From assembly GCA_013215715.1 (NCBI GenBank), contig JABSQT010000001.1, forward strand, positions 1-64,000: a stretch of DNA of 64,000 nt. Reading direction: 5' to 3'. A program made the position numbers and the translations under genes. The stretch is from Mycoplasmatales bacterium. Lineage in GTDB: Bacteria > Bacillota_I > Bacilli_A > Mycoplasmatales > Metamycoplasmataceae. Shown in pieces: positions 53,716-64,000 of this stretch. Below the pieces are notes generated by a model, which saw only the letters and a list, made by a program, of their open reading frames with translations, had not been told where the DNA came from and ran no database searches. Every line of letters begins with the position of its first letter. Position 1 is the first letter of the stretch.

Positions 53716-55353
53716 ATGCAGAAAACTAAAATTACTCTTGAGGAAAAACTTAAAAATAAACAAGAAAAAATAGAATATAAAAAAGTAAAAAAGGATTTAC
53801 CTAAAATAAGTGGTTTTAAGTCATTCATGTTATTTGTTGCTTTTTTATTTGTAGCAATTTCAGCAATAACACAAACTTATTTGACTACTATTATTTTTCA
53901 ATCATTAGTTGAACAAAATTTTAAAAAGTTTTTAATGTGATTTTTAATTGAGTTAACTATTTTAATTTCTTGATTAATTACTAAATTTTATTCTGAATAT
54001 TTTTTAGAAAAAGAATGCGAAATTTTAAAAACTAAAATGCGTAAATATATTTTTAAATCTTATGCATCGGAAGCAGGACAAAAGAAAATAAGTAAAGAAC
54101 CAGGTACATTCAAATCTATAACAATAGATAACGTCGAGAAATATGTTGATGGATATATTAAATCTAAATATAAAAATTTAATGCACTTTACTCAAGTTAT
54201 TCTTTCGATAGCATTTTTAATTTATATTTCATGAATTCTTGGTCTTATTGCTATTGGATTATCTTTAATTGCAATTTTATTAGGTGCAATTACTTCACCA
54301 CCAATTTCTAAAGCGCAAAACAAATATGTTGGACAATTAAATAAATTTAATGATGATATTTCAACTAATATAGACGCACATTCTGTGTTTTATCTAAATA
54401 ACTCAACAAACAAAATTGTTACTTTCTTAAGTTCAAGATTTAGATGAATTGAAAATAAGTATATTAAATTTTATATTAAAAATATTTCATTCCAAATCCC
54501 CTCTTTATTTCTAATGATCATAATTCAAATCGGTATTTTTGGTATTGCTTCAATATTTGTTGTAAAAGGAATGGTTGCAGTTTCAGCGTTGGCTGCTGTT
54601 GGTTTCTTAACAGGTGCATTTACTAACGAAATGTTTATGCTCCTAGAGGGTATTAAAAATATGGCAAGAGATATAAAATTATTCCATTATTTTGTTCCAA
54701 CTGTCGAGAAAGCAAAAGAAAGCAAATACATTAAACAAATTAATTCAATTATTGTTAAGGATTACAATATAGAATTTGAAGATAAAAAATTATTTAAAAA
54801 GAAATTCAACCAAACATTTGAACAAGGTAAAAGATATGTTATTGTTGGAGATTCAGGTTCAGGTAAAAGTACTTTAATTAATTCAATTTTAGGTAAACAA
54901 AAGAATTATGAAGGAATTATTAAGTTTGGCAAACATAATACTAAAGATATTTCTATAAAAAGTTTCGCTGAAAATATTGGAATTTTAAATTCAACCCCTT
55001 ATGTATTTAAAGCTACTTTATTTGAAAATATCACTATTTTTGACGATACAATCAAACTACAAAAAGTTCAAAAACTTTTAGATGCTATTAATTTCAATGA
55101 GATGGAATTAAATAAAGAAATTGATATTAATTCAATCTCTGAAGGGCAGAAACAAAAGATAAACTTCTTACGTGTTATGCTTAGAAATCCACAATGAGTC
55201 ATCTCTGATGAAGGGTTCTCAAATGTGGATAAAGAATCAAGAAAAAATATCCTTAAATACATTTCCGAACAATATAAAGGTGGTGTAATAAGTATTACAC
55301 ATCACTTGAATAAAAAAGAGGAGGTGATCTATGACTCAAAAATTACCTTCTAG
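53716..55353 (+). CDS. ABC exporter half-transporter 1
   Basis: 545 aa: six-helix membrane domain (~40-320) fused to an ATPase domain with Walker A GDSGSGKST, a degenerate signature ISEGQKQK (instead of LSGGQ), Walker B VISDEGFSNVD and ITHH. GAGGAG ribosome binding site. It overlaps the next gene by 23 bp, typical of heterodimeric exporters. The substrate could be a lipid, peptide or drug; not evident. Confidence 0.92.
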
Positions 55354-56923
55354 AATTAATTTAAAAACATTGAAAAAGATGCCTCTTATAACATTTTTCA
55401 CAGCATTAACAACAATGATAGCAGCCAGCTTACAAGGGATCATTCCTTACATATTTGCTAAAATTACACATTATGCAATAGAAAAAAATGAAGAGTTATT
55501 AAATAGGTGACTAATTATAATTTCTGTTGTATGTATAACATTGGTAATTGCAATCATTATCCAAATGATTGTTGCTGAAATTTTTAAGAAAAGAATTGTC
55601 ACTATATTGAGAATTGATTATAGTAAGAATATTTATTCTAAAAATATCACCGAATTTTCAAAAGGTGGTAAAGGTTTCCATTGAGATAATTTAACTAATA
55701 CTTTAGAACAAATATCACAAGATTACTTTGGTGGTTTTAGATTAATTATTTGATCTATATCAACTCTTATAACTGCCTTTTTATCTATTGCGCTATTAAA
55801 TATATATCTTGGTTTAAGTTTAATTGTAGTTTGTGTTATTGCGAGAACATTCTTATTTCTCTTTGATAAAAAATTAAAGAAAAAAACACAAGTGCAAGCA
55901 GAAATGAGAAAAAAATATAGTACAGAATTAAATGATTTAACAAGCGGAGCAGAAACTTTATTTTGAAATAATAAAACAAACGCATTTGAAGAAAGAATAG
56001 ATGAATCAAATTTAAATATTCAAAATGCAAATATAGAGTATGCAAAAACTCATAAATGATTTGAGTTTATGAATGAATTTATTTCTATTGTAATTTCTTC
56101 AGGTATCTTATTAGTTATAGCAATTTTTGTATTCAAAGTTGATTATTCAATAGTCTCTATATTTATTGGTATCTTAATTGCAGAGAGTTCACTACAATCA
56201 GCTCTGAAGAAATTAATAGAACCAATAGTTTCAATTAGACGAACAAAACCTCTTAGAGAAAATCCGGATTATATTTGAACAGAACATGATAGCTTAGAAC
56301 AAAATAAAATTACTTTTACCAAAGGTATTGACATTAAAAATGTTAGTTTTAATTATGGAGAAAAAGAAATATTGAATAACGTAAATTTCAATATTTCAAA
56401 AGGTGAAAAGGTAGCTATTATCGGTAAAAGTGGTACTGGTAAAAGTACATTATTAAAATTAATATTGAAACAAATCAAAACAAAAGGTGGTTCTATTAAA
56501 ATTGATGGAAAAAATATTGATTCATTGAATGAAAAAGAATACTTAAATAATATTGCTTATGCCAATAATCGTAATTTAATAATTGATGACACATTCCAAA
56601 ATAATATGTTACTTTTTGGCGGAGATAAAATTGATTTTAAAGAACTAAAAGAAATGTTTAATTTAGATTTTATTAAAAATAAAAATACTAGAATTTCAAA
56701 AGAAGAATTATCTACAGGACAACAACAAAGGGTTAATTTAGCAAGAATTTGAGTTAACAGAAAACCAATAATTATATTGGATGAATGTTTTGGGAATTTA
56801 GATAAAGAAAATGCAAATTCTATTCTTCAAAAGATTCTTAAAGAAGATGTTACAGTTCTTCTAATATCACATCATTTAACTTCAAATCAAACAAAAATGT
56901 TTGATTCAATAATTAAGTTATAA
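55331..56923 (+). CDS. ABC exporter half-transporter 2
   Basis: 530 aa: six-helix membrane domain and ATPase domain with Walker A GKSGTGKST, signature ELSTGQQQR, Walker B IIILDECFGNLD and ISHH. Partner of the preceding half. The start lies inside the previous gene behind GGAGGTGATCT, a near-perfect anti-16S sequence. Terminator at 56945-56978. Confidence 0.92.
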
Positions 56924-56942
56924 AAATAAGCACTAAACATGA

Positions 56943-56980
56943 ATAAAAAAAATCTACATTCGAAAGGATGTAGATTTATA
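56943..56980. terminator. Bidirectional terminator
   Basis: AAATCTACAT/ATGTAGATTT stem between the ABC exporter and the convergent lipoprotein gene. Confidence 0.75.
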
Positions 56981-57012
56981 TATCCGTTTTTAAAGTGTTT
57001 TTTATTTTGTCT

Positions 57013-57966
57013 TTAATTAGTAGAATACATGTCATAAAATTCTCTAAGAATTGATTGGATATTTCTTATCAACTTTTTAGACATATGAAGTTTTGAAGAA
57101 AAACTTGAAATCATTTTATCTGAAAGTGGAAATGCATTTTCTTTTTTAACTAATCCACCTTTACCATCAACCATAGTTCTAACTAAGTTTACTCCATCAG
57201 AGATTACTGCTCCAATGTCCGCCATATCATCAATAAAGAGTGATGTAGGATCAACATCTTTATCAATGTAGTAGATGTGGTCTAAATAGCCTTGATTTAA
57301 TTCACCATGTACAACAGCTAATGAAATCAATGATTCACCATTATAATCAATATTTAATTCTATATTTTTACCTTTTAATATATCTATTGCACCAACATAT
57401 AATATTAGACTTGCAATATTAACTATATCTGGACCGGCAGCAGTTTCAATTGATTCAATCCCTTTGAAACTTTTTATAAAATCATTAAAACCAGCTAACA
57501 TTTGTGATTGACCCCCTGATAAAATATCTAAAACAGAATGCCCTTCGCTATTTTTCATCTTTTTAAACAATATAGTAGATAAAGCATCTATGGTTTTATA
57601 TTTGATCGGCATAAGAGCTAAAGTATCATCAAAGTAATTTAATTCACCAATTAATTGATTAGCGACATTTTCTAAGAATTTAGATAATGGGTTTATATAA
57701 TTTGGATTTTTAGTATCAAAGATTGTTGTTTCTTGTTCAGAAAATTGGTTTTCTTTAATTTTAACTACAGGATTATTCTTAGCAGCTTTTTTTGCTTCTT
57801 TTAATGCATCTCCAATATCAACTAATATACTCATATCAAAATCAATTGATGGTAAGGGTTTAATATTATAATCTCCAGAATTATTTTTTCCACATGCAAT
57901 GGCGCTTCCCATCACAACAGTTGTACACATTAATGCTCCCAAGGAAATTCCTATTTTCTTCTTCAT
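57013..57966 (-). CDS. Lipoprotein
   Basis: Predicted 317 aa with lipobox-like AIAC and a GGAGG ribosome binding site for MKKKIGISLG (a longer frame starts at 57999 without one). The body is helical with no recognised domain; NIELNIDYNGESLISLAVVH is a beta-rich segment. Divergent from the sulfatase-superfamily gene across 51 bp. Confidence 0.8.
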   Translation of the reverse strand: MKKKIGISLGALMCTTVVMGSAIACGKNNSGDYNIKPLPSIDFDMSILVDIGDALKEAKKAAKNNPVVKIKENQFSEQETTIFDTKNPNYINPLSKFLENVANQLIGELNYFDDTLALMPIKYKTIDALSTILFKKMKNSEGHSVLDILSGGQSQMLAGFNDFIKSFKGIESIETAAGPDIVNIASLILYVGAIDILKGKNIELNIDYNGESLISLAVVHGELNQGYLDHIYYIDKDVDPTSLFIDDMADIGAVISDGVNLVRTMVDGKGGLVKKENAFPLSDKMISSFSSKLHMSKKLIRNIQSILREFYDMYSTN

Positions 57967-58005
57967 TATTACCTCCAAAATACAATGCATATAAAGCATG
58001 TATGC

Positions 58006-58011
58006 TAAAAT
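58006..58011 (+). promoter_or_regulatory. -10 box of a leaderless mRNA
   Basis: TAAAAT, six bases (TATATT) before the ATG at 58018. Confidence 0.55.
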
Positions 58012-58017
58012 TATATT

Positions 58018-59388
58018 ATGAAAATTAGTAAAGCATTGAAATTAACAACAACTATAGGTGTTACTATTGCACTTCCAACAGCCGTAATTATAGCCTCTGT
58101 AGCATCAATTGAAAAATCAGAAAAAATGACCCATTCCAAAGAAGATATTACAAATTTAATGGAATTTTCTCAAAACAAAAAGAATGTAATTATTTATTTT
58201 ACAGATTCATTATCTGGAAACGGTATTTCTACATTTCTTTCACAAAATCCCAAAATAAGTAATAAATTAAAAGGGTTTACAATGTACGATAATACAGTTT
58301 CTCCAAATTATACAAATTTAGGCGTACCTGCAATTGTTGGTGGTTGAGATTTTACTTTAGATGAACAAAAATATGGGATGTATAAAAATGTAAATGGGCA
58401 AAAAGTTGTCAACTTAGCTCATGAGAATATGATGTCAATGATGGAAAAAGCTGGATATACTCAATCTTGACACACAATGCAATATTATGGTTCGGGTGGT
58501 ACAACATTTTCAATTGATCCAAGTGATGCTATGTCATATATTGGTAAAAAAAGAGATATTAATGTAACTCGTCCTAGTTGAGTTAATAAAGCTTATGAAA
58601 AAAATTATAAAAGTGATACACCTCCTCAATTTAAACATATGAGTGCTTTAAAAGAAATCAATCAACACTTAAATTTAGTTAAAACTAAAAAACCTGTATT
58701 TAAATTTATAGGTAATGAATCTTCACATACACCATTCTCATATGAAGAAAATGGTAAGTATTATAAAGGTCAAGGAGATGGCAATTCAAAAAACAAATCA
58801 TTAAAAACAACAATGGATTTATTTGGAGGGTTTATTGATAAGGTTAAATCATTTGGACAAGAGGTTTATGACAATACTATGATTATGTTTGTAACTGATC
58901 ATGGTTCACATGAAAATGATAGAGCGTCATATAAATACCTTTCTCCAGAAATGAAAAAACTTGAAAGTGACTTCCTTGGTGTTAAAGGTCTATTTAAAGA
59001 ATTTGGTAATACAAGTATTATAAGAAACAACCCAACTATATTATTTAAACCATTTGGAAGTAATAATAAATTAAAATTTAATAGAAAAAATCTTATGTCA
59101 ATTTATGATGTTCCTCAATTGATACTTAATGAAATTAATAAAGGTAAAACAAATCCATTAAATTACAATTTAAATAAATCTCACAATAAAATGTATTCAA
59201 GTAATCCATTAAGTCTTACAAACAGAACTTTAGAAGTCTATAATGAATCTTATTGATATATCGAACCAGGCAGTACTCATACAATTCCTAATGTTGCACT
59301 AAGAGTGCATAATAACTTTTATGATTTTAATAATTGAGAATGAACTCACTTTAAAGCTAAAAAGCAATGAAAGAAAATTATTAGGTAA
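58018..59388 (+). CDS. Sulfatase/LTA-synthase-superfamily surface protein
   Basis: 456 aa. A signal helix (TTIGVTIALPTAVIIASVA) is followed by a single alkaline-phosphatase-superfamily domain: NVIIYFTDSLSGNG (metal Asp), VSPNYTNLGVPAIVGG (candidate nucleophile Thr), FIGNESSHTPF, and VTDHGSHEND (metal Asp-His). These resemble the extracellular domain of LTA synthase/phosphoglycerol transferases more than aryl-sulfatases (no C-x-P-x-R). It probably transfers or hydrolyses glycerol-phosphate or similar groups on surface lipids. The five-helix membrane part of LTA synthase is missing. Confidence 0.82.
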
Positions 59389-59422
59389 TAAAAAAATCAA
59401 GTACTTTTACTTGATTTTTTAT
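59389..59422. terminator. Bidirectional terminator
   Basis: AAATCAAGT/ACTTGATTT stem with A and T runs between convergent genes. Confidence 0.8.
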
Positions 59423-60228
59423 TGGGCTTTTTGGTCTTTAATCCACCTAATTAATATATAGAAATCAATAACTGTAAACAGACCAGAAATTGCTGCTAGG
59501 GATAATAGCGGAACATCATGAACCACTTTCATCAAGATGTAATACACCACAAAGATAACATTAGCAATTGTTCAGAAAACAAATGTTCATGTTCATCTAA
59601 ATAAAACCATAACAACAATAGCTGCTGAAGAGAATGCGAATCCTAAAATTCCTAATCATTGAACTCAGTCAATTTGATGTTGTCTTTGTCCATCTCCCCT
59701 TGCGCTTAATTTATCAAAAATCATATAGTAAGGAAAAATTGTAAGTAATGTAACTGTAATAGCAATCACTAATTCAATTGATAATACTTTCTTTTTAGCT
59801 GGAATAACATCTTCTTCATGATCTTTAAATTTTGATAATCCTGAAAGCGCTGACATTCCAAATACAAATATTTGAACAACACCTGGACCCATTGAACTTG
59901 TGAAACCGGTGTTTCATCCTGAATAACCAATCATCAATAACCCCATACCCGTCAATAAGGCACCCACTAACAAGAAGGGCAGTTCTTGTTTCATCCTGTG
60001 CATTCTATTCATAACAACTAAAGCAGAAGTAAACGATGCTAAAAGAACTAATATTTGTCCAATGATTGCATATACATTTCCACTTGTTCAGTTTGGAGAA
60101 GCAACAAGACCTTTATTTATATCGAATATAGAGAAGAATACCATTCCAAATAAGAAGGTTCCAACCATAAATCATTCTAGTATTGTTTGCTTTTTAAAAA
60201 GTTCTTTTCAATATTTTATTGTATACAT
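59419..60228 (-). CDS. PnuC-like nucleoside/vitamin transporter
   Basis: 269 aa with about eight membrane helices. WFMVGTFLFGMVFF and the C-terminal FWTIANVIFVVYYI resemble PnuC-family uniporters, which carry nicotinamide riboside, riboflavin or (deoxy)nucleosides. A purine riboswitch directly upstream points to a purine (deoxy)nucleoside as cargo. AAGGAAG lies before the ATG inside a small AAGG/CCTT hairpin. Trp by TGA in most positions. Confidence 0.8.
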
Positions 60229-60261
60229 AAGGTACTTCCTTTCTACCAAAAGAAAATACAT

Positions 60262-60330
60262 AAAAAGGAATGTGGCAAATTAATGGTTCGCCGTAGAGAC
60301 TCTCTTCCATATTAAGAGATTAATTCTTTT
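60262..60330 (-). ncRNA. Purine riboswitch upstream of the PnuC-like gene
   Basis: On the minus strand: P1 AAAAGAAT/ATTCCTTTT, P2 CTCTT/AAGAG with AATATGG loop, junction GTCTCTAC, P3 GGCGAA/TTTGCC, J3/1 ACA. The L3 loop (CCATTAA) departs from the usual CCGTAAA and J3/1 is altered, so ligand choice may differ from plain guanine. TATAAT at 60340-60345 is the -10. No terminator is visible, so control may be translational. Confidence 0.78.
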
Positions 60331-60414
60331 GGTGTTAATATTATATATTATTCATTAAAAATTCATTAAAAAAAGCAAATTTGTAATTTTATGACATATT
60401 AGAGTTTTTTTCTT

Positions 60415-60420
60415 TATAAT
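60415..60420 (+). promoter_or_regulatory. -10 box of the purine permease
   Basis: TATAAT 15 bp before the aptamer. Confidence 0.6.
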
Positions 60421-60435
60421 AATTTAGTTAACTGT

Positions 60436-60495
60436 GTATTTATATCCGTAATATGCTCGGATGTCTCTACAAGGCAGCGTAAATGCCACTAATAC
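60436..60495 (+). ncRNA. Purine riboswitch upstream of the AzgA-like permease
   Basis: P1 GTATT/AATAC, P2 ATCCG/CGGAT with TAATATGCT loop, junction GTCTCTAC, P3 GGCA/TGCC with GCGTAAA loop, J3/1 ACT (C at the ligand position, guanine type). AATAC occurs again at 60508 inside the terminator arm, so the 5' P1 strand can pair with either one: ligand-bound gives termination, free gives antitermination. Confidence 0.9.
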
Positions 60496-60507
60496 CAGAT
60501 TCTCGGT

Positions 60508-60549
60508 AATACAAAGTTAACCACTAAATGCGGCGCTTTGTATTTTTCT
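60508..60549 (+). terminator. Riboswitch-controlled terminator
   Basis: AATACAAAG/CTTTGTATT stem (19-nt loop) followed by TTTCT. Confidence 0.8.
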
Positions 60550-60633
60550 ATGCAAAAATCTATCGAAATAAGATTTATAATTTTATTGTGTGAAAATAAA
60601 AAATGTTCCGCTATTCGAAAGGAAAATAAAAAA

Positions 60634-62235
60634 ATGAATAAAACTTCTAAAATGAAGACTAAGAATTCAGAAGGTAATTTTATTGCTAGATTCTTTAAGT
60701 TTTCAGATAGACAGACAACATTCAAGAAAGAGATGCTTGGTGGATTAATCACTTTCTTAGCAATGGCTTATATTTTAGCCGTTCAACCAGGAATGATGAA
60801 TGTTCTAAATACTCCCGGTAAACAAGATGTTATGCCAATGGGTGGAGTATTCTTAGCAACTGTTATTTCTTCTTTTGTAGCAACAATGATTATGGGTATG
60901 TTAGCAAATGTTCCATTATCACTTGCTCCGGGTATGGGTATTAATGCCTTCTTCGTATATACAGTTTGTATTGTTTTAGGTATTAATCCTTATGATGCAA
61001 TGGCCACAGTTCTTGTATCGGGTTGATTATATTTCATAATTGCTATTACACCAGCAAGGAAATATATTTCAAAAGCTGTTCCTAAAAACTTAAAAATAGC
61101 AATAGGTGCAGGTATAGGATTTTTCTTAGCATTTATGGGATTGCAAGATGCGGGTATTATTCAATCTGATGCTATTAAATCTCCAGTGACAGGAGGAGTT
61201 GAATCAGCAACTTCTGTAAAATTAGGAGATTTTAAAAACCCGGTGGTTATAGTAGCGATTGTAGTAATTTTCTCAATGTTCATAATGCATTTTATGAAAG
61301 TTAAAGCCGGAATCATTATTTCAATGATTATGGGTATTATTTTAATGGCTATTTTATATGGTGCTGGTGTAAAAGGATTCTCTGGAGCTTTTAAGATGAA
61401 GAGTTATTCAGAAGAATTTGGAGGATTTTCTAAAATAGCCGGTAAAGGTTGAACACACCTAGGCTCAATGTTTAAAAATCCACTTTCATACATAGCAATA
61501 TTTGTATTCCTATATACTGACTTCTTTGATACAACAGGTACATTATTCGTTATTGGAGAAGCTTCAGGTATCAATGAAAGAGAAGGGGATAAATGAATGA
61601 CAAAAGCTAACATTGCTGATGCTGCCGGAACTGTTTTCGGTGCTTCAGTGGGTGCTTCAACAGTTACTTCATTTGTTGAATCAACAACAGGTACTGCTGC
61701 TGGTGCTAGAACAGGGTTTGCATCAGTTACAACGGCATTTCTATTTTTAGCTTCAATGGCACTTTGACCAATTATGAGTCCATTAATGCCAATTCAAAAT
61801 GAATTCTCACATGTGGGCGCTGTTACAACACCAACACTGAAACCTATTACAGCACCTGTTCTTATATTGGTGGGATCATTAATGATGATGCAACTAAAAG
61901 AATTTAATTGAAAAGAAATGATTGATGTTCCAGCATTATTCTTAACAATTTTAATTACAATGCTTACTTATTCAATATCGGCAGGTATGGCCGCAGGTAT
62001 TATTGTATTTGTAATTCTAAATGCAATTGCAGGATTAAGACAATACGTTGATATTAAAAGAGGTAAACCAATGTTTACTGTAGGAGATGATGGAGAGATA
62101 ATAACTTCTGACATCAAAGGTAAAACAGGGGTGGAAACAAAAACTAATTATTGAAAACGTTTAAATATTCCATTATTAATAATGTTTGTATTAGCAATGG
62201 TATACTTTGGAACAACTGTTCTTTATATGTATTAA
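60634..62235 (+). CDS. AzgA-like guanine/hypoxanthine permease
   Basis: 533-aa NCS2/AzgA-type permease with about 12-14 helices; MAYILAVQPGMM, LAPGMGINAFF and TDFFDTTGTLFVIGEA are family signatures. It imports purine bases. The start at 60634 follows AAAGGAAA. The upstream riboswitch shuts it off when purine is plentiful. TGA Trp at several positions. Terminator at 62282. Confidence 0.93.
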
Positions 62236-62279
62236 TTAAAATAATTTTGAATAAAACAATATTGATAAGTTTTATTACT

Positions 62280-62310
62280 CAAACACTAGTGTTGCTAGTG
62301 TTTTTTAATT
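62280..62310 (+). terminator. Intrinsic terminator
   Basis: AACACTA/TAGTGTT stem followed by TTTTTAATT. Confidence 0.75.
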
Positions 62311-62317
62311 TTAAAGG

Positions 62318-62358
62318 CCATATAAAAAGCACCTACCATATAGGTTTGTGCTTTTAAA
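62318..62358. terminator. Bidirectional terminator hairpin
   Basis: AAAAGCAC/GTGCTTTT stem serving mainly the minus-strand fibre gene. Confidence 0.65.
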
Positions 62359-62387
62359 TAAAATTAATGTCTATTATAGAAATAATA

Positions 62388-64000
62388 TTAAGATAGTTTA
62401 TTTGCTATAACAGATAGAATTTTAGCCCCTAGAGGTTCTGGTTGATATCCTCTAATTCCTAGCGTTGATGTTCTTGGGCTTGTTAATTGTACAAAATTGT
62501 TATCTAAATCAACGATTGCTTTCATTGAATATTCATGAGCTTGGAAAATAGTACCATCATGATTGTATACTCTAACTCCTGAATCTCCAGGTATTAATGC
62601 TACATCAAAAGTTGATGTTGAAAAGCTATCGTTATCTAGTTCATAAATAAATCTAATTGAACTGTATGATTTAATATCATCGATATATCATCTTTGAGTG
62701 AATAAATCATGGTTTGCTTCATTATTGAAGTTTGTTGAGAAAATAATATCACTTGATAAATCTTCTATATCATTTCTTAGAGCTTGAACTTCAGATTCAA
62801 TATTTCATATTTTTGCTTGGTTATCATCAGCAAGTTGTGTCAATAGTTCGATGTAATGGAAAATATTAGCTATTGAATTTTGAACTGAAGAAAGTAACTG
62901 TTGGTTTTCAGTAGCTAAACTATGATTATCTGCAATAGCATTTTCTATAGTGTTAATTGCACTTTCATGATCAGACATTCTATCCATAATTATTTGAATA
63001 TTATCTTCAGTTAAACGCATATTTGTATCTATTTTTTGATCCAATTGATCTGCAGATAATTTTAAATCTGCTTCAGCGTTAAGAAGTTTATTATCTAAAT
63101 CTTCAATATTTTGTTTGTTTTCTTGAATTTTATTTTCTAAATTAGTTAGATTTGTATTGATATTTTCAATTTCAGTTTTATTATCATGGATATTTAATTG
63201 GTTTAAGAATATGTCTGAATAGTTACTTTGAATTCCATCTCATGCTAATTGATTATTTTGTGAGACTTCACTTGATAGACCATCTATTACACTTGTTATA
63301 TACGCATCATAATCAATTAAGTAATTATTTAAATGACTAAGTTCTAATTCCATTGAATTTGCTTTTTCTATTATTGCATCAATTGATGCATTTGTATTCG
63401 CATTAGAAATTACTAAATCTTGATATGTTTGATCAGCTGTATTTTGAAGAGTTGTTATCAATGCTAATTGACTTCCTAATTGCTCTTTAATAGCATCCCT
63501 TTCAGCTTGAGTTAGACTTGCAATATTATTCAATTGAGCTACAAGATCATTATTAAGATCTTCTAATTTCTTTTGATTATCTGCTTTATGTTCTACGATG
63601 TTTGCATGTATAGATGCTACATGTGTTTCAACATCTGTTTTAAGACCATTTAAATCATTTGTTAAAAAATTGGTTACTTCTTCTATTTGAGTTTTAGCAT
63701 CTGCAATCTTAGTATTCATCGCATCTGTGTTTGAATCAAAAACAACTTTTTCAACACGTTCATCAATAAGTGTTTTATAGTAATTGATGTCATGATTACC
63801 AACATACCCAGCTGATATTTGAGTTGATAAATCTTCTAATGTATCAAAATATGTTTGTATTTGATTTCCTATAAAAGTATTTGTTGCAGCTTGTCCTGCA
63901 GGTGCTGTTTGATTTTTTATATTTTCAATAATTTGTTCAATCCTGTCATCTGTTTGTGAAATTAATGCAGAAATAACATTATTACTGGAAGCGTTTCCGT
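62388..64000 (-). CDS. Long coiled-coil fibre-like protein (N-terminus outside window)
   Basis: At least 536 residues, open to the window edge. About 400 residues are low-complexity heptad coiled coil rich in Asn, Asp, Ile and Leu (ADNHSLATENQQLLSSVQNS). A ~130-residue beta-rich C-terminal domain (FDVALIPGDSGVRVYNHDGT, GIRGYQPEPLGAKI) follows. A stalk with a C-terminal head recalls phage tail fibres or trimeric adhesins, but no phage genes are seen nearby. The TGA Trp codons at 62687, 62805 and 63240 keep the frame. It cannot be assigned to a family. Confidence 0.75.

Noticed and set aside
62388-64000. Prophage tail region
   Set aside because: Only one fibre-like gene is visible; no capsid, portal, terminase or other tail gene accompanies it in the window.

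Overview
This window is from a wall-less bacterium (Mollicutes). The DNA is very AT-rich, and nearly every long gene reads through in-frame TGA codons that must be tryptophan (genetic code 4). Read with the standard code, argS, guaA, gltX and the PTS gene would each be broken at TGA. All coordinates here join the pieces across TGA. Purine riboswitches, guaA/guaB/guaC, a fructose-type PTS, RNA polymerase delta, class II aldolase and lipoproteins suggest a Spiroplasma/Mesoplasma/Entomoplasma-type mollicute. The genus is an inference.

Region 1 (1-10.6 kb, minus strand) holds two copies of a cassette made of a large surface protein (signal peptide, beta-propeller-like repeats, a ~100-aa repeat domain, a C-terminal membrane helix) followed immediately by an ftsZ-type gene. 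The copies are 6,979 bp apart and nearly identical in ftsZ. Copy B is followed by four more genes: one cytosolic and three membrane proteins. The ~100-aa domain recurs inside and outside the cell and again in the 45.2 kb gene. Both cassettes share a structured leader with a perfect three-way-junction fold. This is the best candidate for an undescribed system: an FtsZ-type filament coupled to a surface propeller protein.

Region 2 (10.6-26.2 kb) is accessory. It holds a small membrane protein and its decayed relative, two DUF4238-like proteins, a photolyase, an M60-family (mucinase-type) metallopeptidase, and three surface proteins built as membrane anchor, coiled-coil stalk and propeller-like head.

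Region 3 (26.3-42.4 kb) is mostly housekeeping and transport: L31, a two-gene CHR transporter, a nuclease lipoprotein, GMP reductase, an ABC-2 system with two lipoproteins, aldolase, RNAP delta, an RpiR regulator divergent from a PTS-manA operon, and a DMT permease.

Region 4 (42.4-45.1 kb) is a small island carrying an AAA ATPase and a RloB/TOPRIM protein (AbiL-like phage defence) plus DUF3892. It lies between the intact DMT gene and a second, frameshifted copy of that gene's 3' end.

Region 5 (45.1-64 kb) has a repeat-domain surface protein, argS, gltX-DUF1934, riboswitch-led guaA-guaB, a heterodimeric ABC exporter, a lipoprotein, a sulfatase-superfamily protein, a PnuC-like transporter and an AzgA-like purine permease (each behind its own purine riboswitch), and the end of a long coiled-coil fibre protein.

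At least ten genes have no Shine-Dalgarno sequence. They begin exactly six bases after a -10 hexamer (TATAAT or TAAAAT), as expected for leaderless mRNAs. No tRNA, rRNA, CRISPR array, transposase or integrase was recognised.
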